From: Ornithinimicrobium tianjinense | Lineage (GTDB): Bacteria > Actinomycetota > Actinomycetes > Actinomycetales > Dermatophilaceae | DNA length: 64,000 nt | Direction: 5' to 3' | Assembly: GCF_014636495.1 (NCBI RefSeq) | Contig: NZ_BMEM01000003.1 | Coordinates: forward strand, 124,001-188,000 | In this document: positions 52,043 through 62,633 of the stretch, piece by piece | Layout of the letters: every line of letters begins with the position of its first letter | How positions within the stretch are numbered: position 1 is the stretch's first letter | Made by a program: the position numbers and the translations under genes | The notes under the pieces: model-generated | What the model was told of the DNA's origin: nothing | The model's database searches: none | Seen by the model: the letters and a program-made list of their open reading frames with translations, nothing else

Positions 52043-53263
52043 TCACGCCTTGTCGTCGGGCCGCAGCTCGCCCTCGTCCGCGGGCAGCTGCTCCTCGGCC
52101 GGGAGGGGGGTCTCCGACCCCAGCTCGTCGATCTCCTCCGGCTCGAGCATCCGGACCGGCCCGGTGGCCGTGCTCTCGGTGTCGGCTACGGGCTCAGGCG
52201 CGGTGTCCACGGCCGCCACGGGGGACTCGGTCGCCACGGGGGGCTCGGTCGCCACGGGGGTCTCGGTCGGCACGGTCGCCTCCGTCGCCTCGTCGCTGCC
52301 CACCGGGCCGTGGCTCGCCCACGGGTCGCGGTCGTTCGTGCTGGCCCAGGGGTCGGCGGCCTGCTGGCGCTGCTGCTGCCCGAGATACCAGGCGACACCG
52401 GCGCCCGCGGCCGCGAGGAGGCCGAGGGTGATGAGCGCGCCACCCTTGCGACGGCGACCGGCCTTGGGGGCTCCGGTGAGCGCTGCGATGGCGCCCTCGT
52501 CCTTGGCCAGCACGCGGTCCTTGCCGGTCTGGACGTCGCCGATCATCGTCTGCAGCTTGGGCAGCAGCTCGTCGTTGATGAGGTCACGCAGGTGGTCGAC
52601 CTTCGGCGCCATTGCGGCGACACCCTCCTGGGCGCGCGGCACGGCGGCGTCGATCCCGTGGTCTACGCCGGAGACGGCGCGGTTGCGGGTCTCGGCCGCC
52701 TTCTCACGGGCTGCGGCGGCGAGGGCGGCCAGCACGGCTGCGCCGACACCCGCCTTCTCGGCCGCCACCTCGCCCATCGGGCCGGACCGCTCCTTGACGG
52801 TCCTGGCCGCCTGGGCGGAGCGCTCGCGCAGCACCTCGGCCGCGTGTGCGCCCTGCTCACGGGCGGCCTCGGCCGCCCGGTGCGCGCCGACGCTCGCCGC
52901 GGCCCCGGCGGTGCCCGCGAGGGCGGCCACGGCCCCGCCGGCCTCGGCGGAGCGGGCGTCGAGGGCCTTGCGCCCGTGCTGCGCGGCGGCGCGGCCGTGC
53001 TCGGTGGCCTTCGCGGCCGCCTTGCCTGCGGCGGCGCGGTCGTGAGCGGCAGCCTTGAGGGCCTTGGCGCGGGTCTTGCGCGCCTGCTTGCGAGCGCTGG
53101 TGTCGTCCGCCGGGGCGGTGGCCTCGGCGAGCGTGGCCACCACGGCGGCGCCGAGGTGCCGGGCACCGCTGGCGGCGTTGGAGCCGGCCTCCGCTGCGTC
53201 ACCGCGGGCCTTCCCAACCTGGGCGCTGGCGCGCTCGGCATCGGTCTTGAAGAACCAGGACAC
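52043..53263 (-). CDS. Ala-rich helical protein with one membrane segment
   Basis: A 406-residue protein of unknown function. Residues ~1-215 are extremely Ala/Lys/Glu/Arg-rich and look like long amphipathic or coiled-coil helices (KTRAKALKAAAHDRAAAGKA, HGRAAAQHGRKALDARSAEA). Residues ~215-260 have a more ordered patch (VDHLRDLINDELLPKLQTMI). One membrane helix lies at ~278-298 (GGALITLGLLAAAGAGVAWYLG) after a KAGRRRKGG stop-transfer-like stretch. Then come two D-P-W-A-S motifs and an acidic Thr/Pro tail to EGELRPDDKA. The DPWAS pattern also occurs in other actinobacterial membrane proteins of unknown role. GGAGGGACGTCA precedes GTG 53261-53263. Confidence 0.7.
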   Translation of the reverse strand: MSWFFKTDAERASAQVGKARGDAAEAGSNAASGARHLGAAVVATLAEATAPADDTSARKQARKTRAKALKAAAHDRAAAGKAAAKATEHGRAAAQHGRKALDARSAEAGGAVAALAGTAGAAASVGAHRAAEAAREQGAHAAEVLRERSAQAARTVKERSGPMGEVAAEKAGVGAAVLAALAAAAREKAAETRNRAVSGVDHGIDAAVPRAQEGVAAMAPKVDHLRDLINDELLPKLQTMIGDVQTGKDRVLAKDEGAIAALTGAPKAGRRRKGGALITLGLLAAAGAGVAWYLGQQQRQQAADPWASTNDRDPWASHGPVGSDEATEATVPTETPVATEPPVATESPVAAVDTAPEPVADTESTATGPVRMLEPEEIDELGSETPLPAEEQLPADEGELRPDDKA

Positions 53264-53361
53264 TGACGTCCCTCCTTCTCGTTGGGGTCTGGCTCCATCC
53301 TGCCCTGCCCGTGCGGGTTAGGCCAGCGGGCCCGACGGTGCCGCGTGCGAGACTTGCCCCC

Positions 53362-53880
53362 ATGAACGTCACGCTGCACACCAACCACGGCGACATCAAC
53401 CTCGTGCTGTTCGAGCACGCCGCCCCCAAGACCGTGGCCAACTTCGTGGGCCTCGCGACCGGGGAGAAGGACTACAAGGACGACGCGGGGCGCACCAACC
53501 CCGAGCCCTTCTACGACGGCCTCACCTTCCACCGGGTCATCCCCGGCTTCATGATCCAGGGCGGCTGCCCCCTGGGCGAGGGCATCGGCGGCCCGGGCTA
53601 CATGTTCGACGACGAGATCAGCCCCGACAAGAACTTCACCCAGCCCTACATGCTCGCGATGGCCAACGCCGGCAAGCGCATGGGCAGGGGCACCAACGGC
53701 TCGCAGTTCTTCATCACCGTCGACGCGACCACCTGGCTGCAGGGCAAGCACACGATCTTCGGCGAGGTCGCCGACCAGGCGTCGCGGGACGTCGTCGACG
53801 CGATCGCCGCTGTCAAGACCGGCCGCAACGACAAGCCGGTCGAGCCGGTCGTCATCGAGCGCGTCTCCGTCGAGCGCTGA
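53362..53880 (+). CDS. ppiA: Peptidyl-prolyl cis-trans isomerase (cyclophilin)
   Basis: A 172-residue cytoplasmic cyclophilin. VTLHTNHGDINLVLFEHAAP starts the fold; the active-site Arg lies in LTFHRVIPGFMIQGGCPLGE; NGSQFFITVDATTWLQGKHT has the Gln/Phe and Trp of the catalytic and cyclosporin-binding site. It has no signal peptide. ATG 53362 is used; no Shine-Dalgarno is near, and GAGACT 7 bases before the ATG may be a weak leaderless -10. In M. tuberculosis ppiA (Rv0009) stands at the same place between gyrA and crgA. Confidence 0.93.
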   Translation: MNVTLHTNHGDINLVLFEHAAPKTVANFVGLATGEKDYKDDAGRTNPEPFYDGLTFHRVIPGFMIQGGCPLGEGIGGPGYMFDDEISPDKNFTQPYMLAMANAGKRMGRGTNGSQFFITVDATTWLQGKHTIFGEVADQASRDVVDAIAAVKTGRNDKPVEPVVIERVSVER

Positions 53881-53897
53881 CGCACCCGACCCACCGC

Positions 53898-54815
53898 GTG
53901 AGCACCACACCTCCCTCGTCCCCGCCCCCGGCCCCGGTCGGCGGCGGGGAGGGGGCCGGGCAGCCGACCTGCCCCCGGCACCCGGACCGCGTCTCCTACA
54001 TCCGTTGCCAGCGCTGCGACCGACCGGTGTGTCCTGACTGCCAGCGTCCCGCAGCCGTCGGTGTCCAGTGCGTCGACTGCGTCCGCGAGGGGGCCAGGAA
54101 CGCCCCCACCCCGCGCACCCGTTTCGGCGCCCCGGCGACGACGGGCACCCCGTACGTCACCTACACCCTGGTCGGCCTCTGCGTCGCGGTCTACCTGGGC
54201 CAGTGGACGGTGCCCGGGCTGACGGAGCGACTCTCCTTCGTCGGCGTCCTCGCCGGCAGCGAGCCGTGGCGGTTCGTCACCACCGCCTTCGTCCACTCCC
54301 CGAGCAGCCTGCTGCACATCCTGTTCAACATGTACATCCTGTGGTCGTTCGGACCCGTCCTCGAGCGCACGCTGGGAGCGGCGAAGTTCCTCGTGACCTA
54401 TCTGCTGTGCGCGATCGGTGGCTCGCTGGGCGTCCTGCTGCTGGCCGCCCCGCGCCCCGGCTGGTTCACCCACGTGGTGGGCGCCTCGGGCGCGATCTTC
54501 GGGCTCCTGCTGCTGTATGTCGTGCTGCTCCTGCGGCGCGGGCACGTCCCGACCAGCCTGCTCGTGATGATCGGCATCAACCTCGCGCTGCCCTTCTTCG
54601 TCGGCGGTATCGCCTGGCAGGCGCACGTCGGCGGCGCGGTCACTGGGGCGGTCGTCGGAGGGCTGCTCTGGCTGGCCAGCTCACCAGGGCGCACGGCAGA
54701 GGCTGCGCGTCGACGCCGGCTGATCTGGCCGGCGCTGGGTCTGGTCGCCCTCGTGCTCGTCGGGCTCTCGGTGCTGCGGCTGGTCCAGGTCATGGGGCCG
54801 GCGGCGTTCGCCTGA
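53898..54815 (+). CDS. Rhomboid family intramembrane serine protease with zinc-finger head
   Basis: A 305-residue protein. The N-terminal cytoplasmic head (~24-66) has four Cys pairs of a B-box-like zinc finger (CPRHPDRVSYIRCQRCDRPV, CPDCQRP, VQCVDC). The rhomboid domain has six or seven membrane helices with HILFNMYILWSFGPVLER, the nucleophile Ser197 in VVGASGAIFGLLLLY and the catalytic His243 in WQAHVGGAVTG. Both dyad residues are present, so it should be active. GTG 53898 starts it 17 bases after ppiA. This is the place of Rv0110-type rhomboids in many actinobacteria. A DnaA-box cluster follows the stop. Confidence 0.92.
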   Translation: MSTTPPSSPPPAPVGGGEGAGQPTCPRHPDRVSYIRCQRCDRPVCPDCQRPAAVGVQCVDCVREGARNAPTPRTRFGAPATTGTPYVTYTLVGLCVAVYLGQWTVPGLTERLSFVGVLAGSEPWRFVTTAFVHSPSSLLHILFNMYILWSFGPVLERTLGAAKFLVTYLLCAIGGSLGVLLLAAPRPGWFTHVVGASGAIFGLLLLYVVLLLRRGHVPTSLLVMIGINLALPFFVGGIAWQAHVGGAVTGAVVGGLLWLASSPGRTAEAARRRRLIWPALGLVALVLVGLSVLRLVQVMGPAAFA

Positions 54816-54821
54816 GCCGAG

Positions 54822-54880
54822 TTATCCACAGACCCGAGTTACACGGGTGTGATTATCCCCAGTGTGGGGACAACCTTTGG
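54822..54880. promoter_or_regulatory. DnaA-box-like cluster between rhomboid and crgA
   Basis: Perfect TTATCCACA (54822-54830), then TTATCCCCA (54853-54861) facing its near reverse copy TGGGGACAA (54864-54872) as a short hairpin, then TTTGGACAA. It lies between convergent stop codons, so it cannot be an ordinary upstream operator; it may titrate DnaA or act as a terminator. Confidence 0.5.
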
Positions 54881-54884
54881 ACAA

Positions 54885-55148
54885 CTACCGCCACTGGGTG
54901 GCCATGCCGAAGCCGGCCATGATGAGCCCCATCCCGATGCCGAGGTTCCAGTAGCGGATCGAGGCGATCGGCCACTCGCCGCCGGTGATGTAGAAGGTCG
55001 CCACCCACAGCACCCCCACCACCATCAGCGCGCACATCACGGGCACGAACCAGCCGGGGTTGGACTGGATCTTCTGGGTCGGCTGGGACAGCTCGCTGGT
55101 GCGACGGGCGCGCTGCCTGGCGCCCTCTCGGCCGCGGGACTCGGGCAC
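54885..55148 (-). CDS. crgA: Cell division protein CrgA
   Basis: An 87-residue inner-membrane protein that helps recruit or stabilise the division machinery in actinobacteria. After a basic N-terminus there are two membrane helices: WFVPVMCALMVVGVLWVATF and IGMGLIMAGFGMATQWR, with YITGGEWPIASIRYWNLGIG between, a signature of the family. The start is GTG 55146-55148 with GAAGGAGG upstream; the frame is open to 55511 across the divergent gene. Next to DUF881, pknB and the fha genes as in mycobacteria (Rv0011c). Confidence 0.93.
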   Translation of the reverse strand: MPESRGREGARQRARRTSELSQPTQKIQSNPGWFVPVMCALMVVGVLWVATFYITGGEWPIASIRYWNLGIGMGLIMAGFGMATQWR

Positions 55149-55193
55149 GACGGCCTCCTTCGGTGACGGATCGGTGCGGTCAGGATACGCGGA

Positions 55194-55199
55194 TACGCT
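55194..55199 (+). promoter_or_regulatory. Candidate -10 box of a leaderless promoter
   Basis: TACGCT lies 7 bases before ATG 55207 in the crgA-DUF881 divergent gap; no Shine-Dalgarno is visible before that ATG. Confidence 0.45.
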
Positions 55200-55206
55200 G
55201 GTCCCG

Positions 55207-56013
55207 ATGAGCACCGCACCCAGCCCCGGCCCCTCGACGCCCACCGGGCGTCGCCGACCCTGGGCGGGGACCGCGGGGGTGACGGTCGTCTGCCTGACGG
55301 CCGGCCTGCTCTTCGGGACCAGCGCCGCGCTCGCCCGCACGGCCTCCCAGTCCAGCGGGGCGAGCGACCTGCCCAGCCTCATCACCGCGCGCGGCGACCA
55401 GGTGCGCCAGCTCAGCGTCACCGCCGACGAGCTGCGCGCCGAGGTGGAGCAGCTGCAGGCGCAAGGGGGCAGCGGCCGTGCGGAGGCGATCGGCGGCAAG
55501 GCCGACAGCATGGCGCCGATGGTCGGGCTGGCCCCGGTCAGCGGGACGGGGGTCCAGGTGACCCTCGACGACGCGGGCTACAGCCTGGACACCCTCCCGG
55601 AGGGCTACTCCGTCGACGACGTCGTCGTCCACCAGCAGGACGTGCAGGCCGTGGTCAACGCCATGTGGGCCGGCGGCGCCGAGGCCGTCATGGTCATGGA
55701 CCAGCGCATCGTCTCCACCAGCGCCGTCCAGTGCGTCGGCAACACCCTCTACCTCCAGGGGCGGGTCTACTCCCCGCCGTTCACCGTCACCGCCATCGGT
55801 GACCCGGACCGGCTGCACGCCGCGCTCACGGCCGACCCGGTGCTGGTCACCTACCGCCAGTGGGCCGACGCCATCGGCCTGGGCTACGAGGAGCGCGACC
55901 TCGGCCAGGTCGAGATGCCCGGCTTCGCCGGCGGGGTACGCCCTCGCTACGCCACGGTGGCCGAGACCACACCGCCGTCCGAGGACCCGACGCCAGGCAC
56001 CGACCAGGGCTAG
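55207..56013 (+). CDS. DUF881 membrane protein
   Basis: A 268-residue protein equivalent to Rv0012. Cytoplasmic N-terminus (~1-22), one membrane helix (~23-45, GVTVVCLTAGLLFGTSAALA), a coiled-coil-like stretch (~55-90, VRQLSVTADELRAEVEQLQA) and the DUF881 domain (~105-245) with GLAPVSGTGVQVTLDDAGYS, VVHQQDVQAVVNAMWAGGAE and AEAVMVMDQRIVSTSAVQCV. The family also occurs as ylxW/ylxX near division genes in firmicutes. The frame is open upstream to 55060, but ATG 55207 fits the -10 box and removes overlap with crgA. Its function is unknown; context points to cell division or wall growth. Confidence 0.88.
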   Translation: MSTAPSPGPSTPTGRRRPWAGTAGVTVVCLTAGLLFGTSAALARTASQSSGASDLPSLITARGDQVRQLSVTADELRAEVEQLQAQGGSGRAEAIGGKADSMAPMVGLAPVSGTGVQVTLDDAGYSLDTLPEGYSVDDVVVHQQDVQAVVNAMWAGGAEAVMVMDQRIVSTSAVQCVGNTLYLQGRVYSPPFTVTAIGDPDRLHAALTADPVLVTYRQWADAIGLGYEERDLGQVEMPGFAGGVRPRYATVAETTPPSEDPTPGTDQG

Positions 56014-56369
56014 ACAGCCTGCCCCCTGAGCCGCTCCCTGCCGTCCCGCACCTCCCTCTCGGGCGACTTCACCATGCGTGTGCAGTTCTGTGGTGTCACA
56101 AGCATCGTCAGGACGATGAATGTGTCACGACAGAACTGCACACCGATAGTTCTGCCCATCGGGCGTCACAAGATCTTGCTGTATGCCGCAGCCCTCGCCC
56201 TTCTCGGCGCTCTCCCGGGGACCGGCCGATCTCCTGGCTCACGCCGAGGGCCCTGCTCGGGGTCAGCCGGCTCTCGATGCCGGACGCGGGGGTGGCCAAG
56301 AACGTCACCGGCACCTGGGACAGCCCGTTCGTCCCGTACGACCAGGGCATGGACCCCTTCCGCGGAACG
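56014..56369. other. Gene-free gap with nested inverted repeats
   Basis: This 356-base gap lies between DUF881 and the pknB stop. In mycobacteria trpG stands between these genes and in other actinobacteria a sortase does; neither is here. GTGTGCAGTTCTGT (56078-56091) and its exact reverse complement (56130-56143) enclose a second pair CATCGTC/GACGATG around a 2-base centre. AGTTCTG and GTCACAAG each recur just outside (56149-56172). The part 56220-56360 has protein-like codon bias on the plus strand (RPISWLTPRALLGVSRLSMP) but no start or recognisable domain; it may be a decayed gene end. Confidence 0.6.
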
Positions 56370-58399
<2,030 letters not shown>

Positions 58400-58403
<4 letters not shown>

Positions 58404-59857
58404 CGCTGGGCTCCTGCCTCGAACATCGCGCGGGCGATGGGGGCCGCGACCACCCCGCCGGTCTCGCCCGACCAGTCGTCGGTGGCCGACTCGACCACCA
58501 CCGCGACGGCGATGCGGGGGTCGTCCGCCGGCGCGAACCCGGTGAACCACCCGTGGGCCGCCCCCTGGGTGCCGTACTCGGCGGTGCCTGTCTTGCCCGC
58601 GACGCTCATCCCCGGGAGGGCGGCTGCGGTGCCGGACCCGCTCTCCACCACGCTGACCATCATGTCGCGCAGGGCCTCGGCGGTCGCGGGCGAGACCGCG
58701 CGCGACAGCTCGCGCGGATCCGTCTCGTCGATGACCTCCAGGTCGCTGTCCCGCACGGTCTGGACGACGTAGGGCGTCATCACCGAACCCCCGTTGGCGA
58801 TCGCGGCGGAGATCATCGCCACCTGCAGCGGGGTGACCCGGACCTCGTGCTGCCCGATGCCCGTCAGCGCCACCTGGGCGGGGTCGGGGCTCTCCGGGTA
58901 TGACGAGGGCGTCACCGGCATCGGGACGGCCAGCTCCTGGCCGAAGCCGAACTCCTCCGACTGCTCCCGCAGGGCGTCGGCCCCGAGCTCGCCGGCGAGC
59001 CAGGCGAAGGAGGTGTTGCAGGAGATCCGCACCGACTCCGCCAGCGTCGGGCGGTCCTCCGGGTCGCACGCCGCGCCGCCGAAGTTGGGCAGCGACGTGC
59101 TCGAGCCGGGGAGGGTGTAGGTGCGGCCACCCTCGAGCTCGGAGTCCGGGTCGTAGTCGCCGCTCTCCAGGGCGGCGGCCGCGACGACGAGCTTGTAGGT
59201 GGAGCCGGGAGGGTAGAGGTCGCCGCCGATGGCACGGTTGACGAGCGGTCGGTCAGGGTCCTCGTCGAGCTCCGCGAACGTCCTGTCGACGGCGGCGAGC
59301 TGGTGGCTGCTGAGGCCGTTGGGGTCGTAGGAGGGGCTGCTGACCATGGCCAGGATCGCGCCCGTGCGGGGGTCCAGGGCGACGGCGGCGCCGCGCCGGC
59401 CGCCCAGGGCCTCCTGGGCCGCGGCCTGCACGGCCGGGTCGATCGTCAGCTCCAGGCTGGCGCCGCTGGGCGGCGTGCCGGTGAACAGGTCGCTCACCCG
59501 CTGGTAGAAGAGGCTGTCGTCCGTCCCCGCGAGCACGGCGTTCGCGGCCCGCTCCAGGCCCGGGCCGGCCCCGTAGGTGAAGGAGAAGTAGCCGGTGAGG
59601 TGGGCATAACGGCTCGCCTGGTCGTAGCGGCGGATCCAGCCCAGCTCGTCGTCGGTGCGCTCCGAGCGCGCGACGGCGGTGCCGTCGACGAGGATAGCGC
59701 CGCGGTCGCGGCTGTAGGTCTCGATGAGCGTGCGTCGGTTGCCGGGGAGGTCACGCAGGTCCTCGGCCTGGACGAACTGGATCCACGTGGTGGAGAGCAG
59801 AAGGGCCGTGAACATCAGCATGACGACGACGGCGAGGCGGCGGATGGGGGTGTTCAC
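58400..59857 (-). CDS. pbpA: Class B penicillin-binding protein PbpA
   Basis: A 485-residue monofunctional transpeptidase. One N-terminal membrane helix (~7-30, LAVVVMLMFTALLLSTTWIQ), a dimerisation region, then the transpeptidase domain with S219-T-Y-K in YPPGSTYKLVVAA, S279-C-N in RISCNTSFAW and K422-T-G in VAGKTGTAEYG. All three catalytic motifs are intact. It works with RodA, which polymerises the strands it crosslinks. The frame is open to 60400, but GTG 59855-59857 overlaps the rodA stop (GTGA) and matches the conserved N-terminus NTPIRRLAVVVM. Confidence 0.95.
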
Positions 59858-61248
59858 GGCGTGACCTCCGTGGGGTGCGCCCGGTCCGTGGTCGGGTCCA
59901 GGCGGCGCTCGGAGACGGGTCGGCGGGCGTGGTCGCTGATCCGCAGCAGCAGCGCGACGATGACCCAGTTGGCCAGCAGCGAGGAGCCGCCCGCGGAGAG
60001 GAACGGGGTGGTCAGGCCGGTGAGCGGGATGACGCGGGTGATCCCGCCGACGATGACGAAGACCTGCAGGGCGACGGTGAACGCCATACCCGCGGCAAGG
60101 AGCTTGCCGAAACCCTCGCGGGCGCCGATCGCGGTGCGCAGGCCCCGCTCGACGAGCAGGGCGTAGAGCAGCAGCATGGCGAACAGGCCGATCATCCCCA
60201 GCTCCTCGCCGAAGCTGGCGATGACGTAGTCGCTGGCCGGGAAGTAGGTGATGTAGGGGTAGCCCTCGCCCAGACCGGTGCCGAAGATGCCGCCGTGGCC
60301 CAGGCCCATCAGGCCCTTGGCCACCTGGTCGGACTGGCCGGGGGCGAACGGGTCGAGCCACAGGGTCACGCGCTGCTGGACGTGGCTGAAGAGCTGCCAC
60401 GCGAGCACCGCGCCGGCGACGAACAGGCTGAGGCCGATGACGATCCAGCTGGTGCGCTCGGTCGCGACGTAGAGGACGGCGACGAAGAGGCCGAAGAACA
60501 GCAGCGAGGAGCCGAGGTCGCGCTGGGAGACGAGGATCAGGACCGACAGGCCCCAGGCCACGAGGATCGGGCCGAGGTCGCGGGCCCTCGGCAGCTGCAG
60601 GCCCAGGAACCGCCTGCCCACGAGCGAGAGGGCGTCACGGGTGGTGACGAGGTAGCCGGCGAAGAAGACCGTCAGCGCGATCTTGGCCAGCTCGCCCGGC
60701 TGCAGGCTGAACGGGCCGATCCGGATCCACAGGCGCGAGCCGTTGATCTCCTGGCCGACGACGGGGAGCATCGGCAGCAGGAGCAGCACGAAACCGATGG
60801 CCATGGCCGTGTAGGTGTAGCGGCGCAGCACCCGGTGGTCGCGGACCACGACGAGGGCGACCGCCGCCATGGCCACCGCAAGCCCGGTCCACAGCAGCTG
60901 GCGCGCGGCCACCCCGTCGGTGGGGCCGAGCCCCTGGCTGACGTCGATCCGGTGGATCATCACCAGCCCCAGCCCGTTGAGGAGGGTGGCGATGGGGAGC
61001 AGGAGCGGGTCGGCATACCGGGCCCGCCAGCGGAGCACGACGTGCAGGGCGAGCGGCAGGACCCCGAAGAGGCCGACGTGCCACCACACGTCGGTGGGCA
61101 GGCGGTCCTCGGTGGCGATGCTCACGTTGACGTAGGCCAGCGCCACGATCGCGACGGCGAAGACCACCAGCACCAGCTCGACGAGCCGGCCGCTGCGGAC
61201 CTTCAGGCTGGTCACCGTCGAGGGTCTGGCGGTGGGTGCCAGGGTCAT
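59854..61248 (-). CDS. rodA: RodA/FtsW peptidoglycan polymerase
   Basis: A 464-residue SEDS-family glycosyltransferase with ten or more membrane helices. Family motifs: INGSRLWIRIGPFSLQPGEL, AKIALTVFFAGYLVTTRD, LISQRDLGSSLLFFGLFVAV (here ILVSQRDLGSS, with the catalytic-region Asp), AKGLMGLGHGGIFGTGLGEG, DYVIASFGEELGMIGLFAML and TGLTTPFLSAGGSSLLANWV. Start ATG 61246-61248 overlaps the pstP stop. The N-terminal ~25 residues are cytoplasmic. It is the polymerase partner of PbpA in the operon. Confidence 0.95.
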   Translation of the reverse strand: MTLAPTARPSTVTSLKVRSGRLVELVLVVFAVAIVALAYVNVSIATEDRLPTDVWWHVGLFGVLPLALHVVLRWRARYADPLLLPIATLLNGLGLVMIHRIDVSQGLGPTDGVAARQLLWTGLAVAMAAVALVVVRDHRVLRRYTYTAMAIGFVLLLLPMLPVVGQEINGSRLWIRIGPFSLQPGELAKIALTVFFAGYLVTTRDALSLVGRRFLGLQLPRARDLGPILVAWGLSVLILVSQRDLGSSLLFFGLFVAVLYVATERTSWIVIGLSLFVAGAVLAWQLFSHVQQRVTLWLDPFAPGQSDQVAKGLMGLGHGGIFGTGLGEGYPYITYFPASDYVIASFGEELGMIGLFAMLLLYALLVERGLRTAIGAREGFGKLLAAGMAFTVALQVFVIVGGITRVIPLTGLTTPFLSAGGSSLLANWVIVALLLRISDHARRPVSERRLDPTTDRAHPTEVTP

Positions 61249-62630
61249 GGGCGCTCCTCCCCCAGGGTCACGGCCAGCTCCAGCGGACCGGCCATCGGGT
61301 GGCCGGGCGGGAGGGTGGCGGTCACGGGATCGTCGGAGGCGCTCGGGGCGTCGGTGGTGCTCGTCGCGTCGTCGGCCGGACGAGGGGCGCGCGGTGCGTC
61401 TGCCTCGGCCCGGCGGGCGGCCAGGTCGCGCAGCTCGGCGACGATGGTCTCTGCCCCCTCGCGGTCGTCGGCGGCCAGGGTGGCGCGGACCCGGCCCTGG
61501 TAGTAGTCGGGCAGGTCGTCCACCGCCAGGTCGGTCTGCTCCTCGACCGAGCTGAGCTCGATGGGGCCGAGGTCCTGGGCCAGGCCACGATAGATCGCCA
61601 CCTGGCCGTCCTGCTCGCCCACGAAATACTGGTCCTGGCTCCATCGCCAGCCCAGCCAGCCGGCGGCGACCACGACCGCGAGGACGGCGGCCGCGACGAC
61701 CGTGCGCCGCAGCCAGCGGACCAGCGGGTGGGCGCTCGTGGCCTCCTCGGCCAGCACCGGCCCGTCGCTCGCCGCGGACGCTCCGGCGGCGGCCCGGCTG
61801 AGCTCGGCGGCCTTCTCGGCGGGGGTGAGGGTGCGGGACGTGGGGGCGCTGCGCCGGACGCTGGCCGCGCCCACGACCTGCGGCTTGAGGGTGCCGGCGC
61901 CGGCGTGGACGACGTCGGCGACGATGACCGTCACGTTGTCCCGGGTGGAGGCGCGCAGGGCGAGCTGGATCAGCTCGTCCGCCACCTGGCCGGGGGTGCG
62001 GTCGCTCTCGGCCAGGATCTCGCTGACCGTCTCCTCCGCGGCATAGTCGGTGAGGCCGTCGCTGCACAGCAGGAGCCGGTCGCCGAGGCGCAGCTCCCGC
62101 ATGGACAGGTCCGGACGATCCTCCGGGCGGCCTGTCAGGACGCGGGTGACCAGCGAGCGCTGCGGGTGGTGCAGGGCCTCCTCCGGCCCGATGCGGCCCT
62201 CGTCGAGCAGCTTCTGGACGAAGGAGTGGTCCTTGGTGATCTGGGTGAGCCGCCCGGCGCGGAGCAGGTAGGCGCGGGAGTCACCGATGTTGGCGACCGC
62301 GAGCTTGCTGGCGGTGCGCAGCATGGCGATGCAGGTGGTCCCCATGCCGCTGGAGTCCGGATAGGCCTCCATGACGTCGGCGAGCCGGTCGTTGGCCTCC
62401 TCGACCGCCTGCTCGAGGATGTCGAGGGCGTCGTCGGCGCCGTGCGACTCGCCGTCGAGGTGGACCAGCTCGCCCACGACGAGGGAGCTGGCGACGTCTC
62501 CCGCGGCGTGCCCGCCCATCCCGTCGCAGAGCACGAGGAGCTCCGGCCCCGCGTAGGCGGAGTCCTCGTTGCGGGACTTGCTGCCCAGACCCTGGTTGGA
62601 GCGGGCGGCGTAGCGGAACGCGATCGACAT
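61245..62630 (-). CDS. pstP: PP2C Ser/Thr phosphatase PstP
   Basis: A 461-residue membrane phosphatase that reverses PknB phosphorylation. PP2C domain ~1-240: RNEDSAYAGPELLVLCDGMG then GHAAGDVASSLVVGE, with the metal-binding Asp residues, SSGMGTTCIAMLRTASKLAV, NIGDSRAYLLRAGRLTQITK, LLCSDGLTDYAAEETVSEIL and RDNVTVIVADV. A linker, one membrane helix (~300-322, VVAAAVLAVVVAAGWLGWRW) and a small outer domain follow. ATG 62628-62630 starts it 3 bases after the fhaB stop. Confidence 0.94.
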   Translation of the reverse strand: MSIAFRYAARSNQGLGSKSRNEDSAYAGPELLVLCDGMGGHAAGDVASSLVVGELVHLDGESHGADDALDILEQAVEEANDRLADVMEAYPDSSGMGTTCIAMLRTASKLAVANIGDSRAYLLRAGRLTQITKDHSFVQKLLDEGRIGPEEALHHPQRSLVTRVLTGRPEDRPDLSMRELRLGDRLLLCSDGLTDYAAEETVSEILAESDRTPGQVADELIQLALRASTRDNVTVIVADVVHAGAGTLKPQVVGAASVRRSAPTSRTLTPAEKAAELSRAAAGASAASDGPVLAEEATSAHPLVRWLRRTVVAAAVLAVVVAAGWLGWRWSQDQYFVGEQDGQVAIYRGLAQDLGPIELSSVEEQTDLAVDDLPDYYQGRVRATLAADDREGAETIVAELRDLAARRAEADAPRAPRPADDATSTTDAPSASDDPVTATLPPGHPMAGPLELAVTLGEERP

Positions 62631-62633
62631 CGG

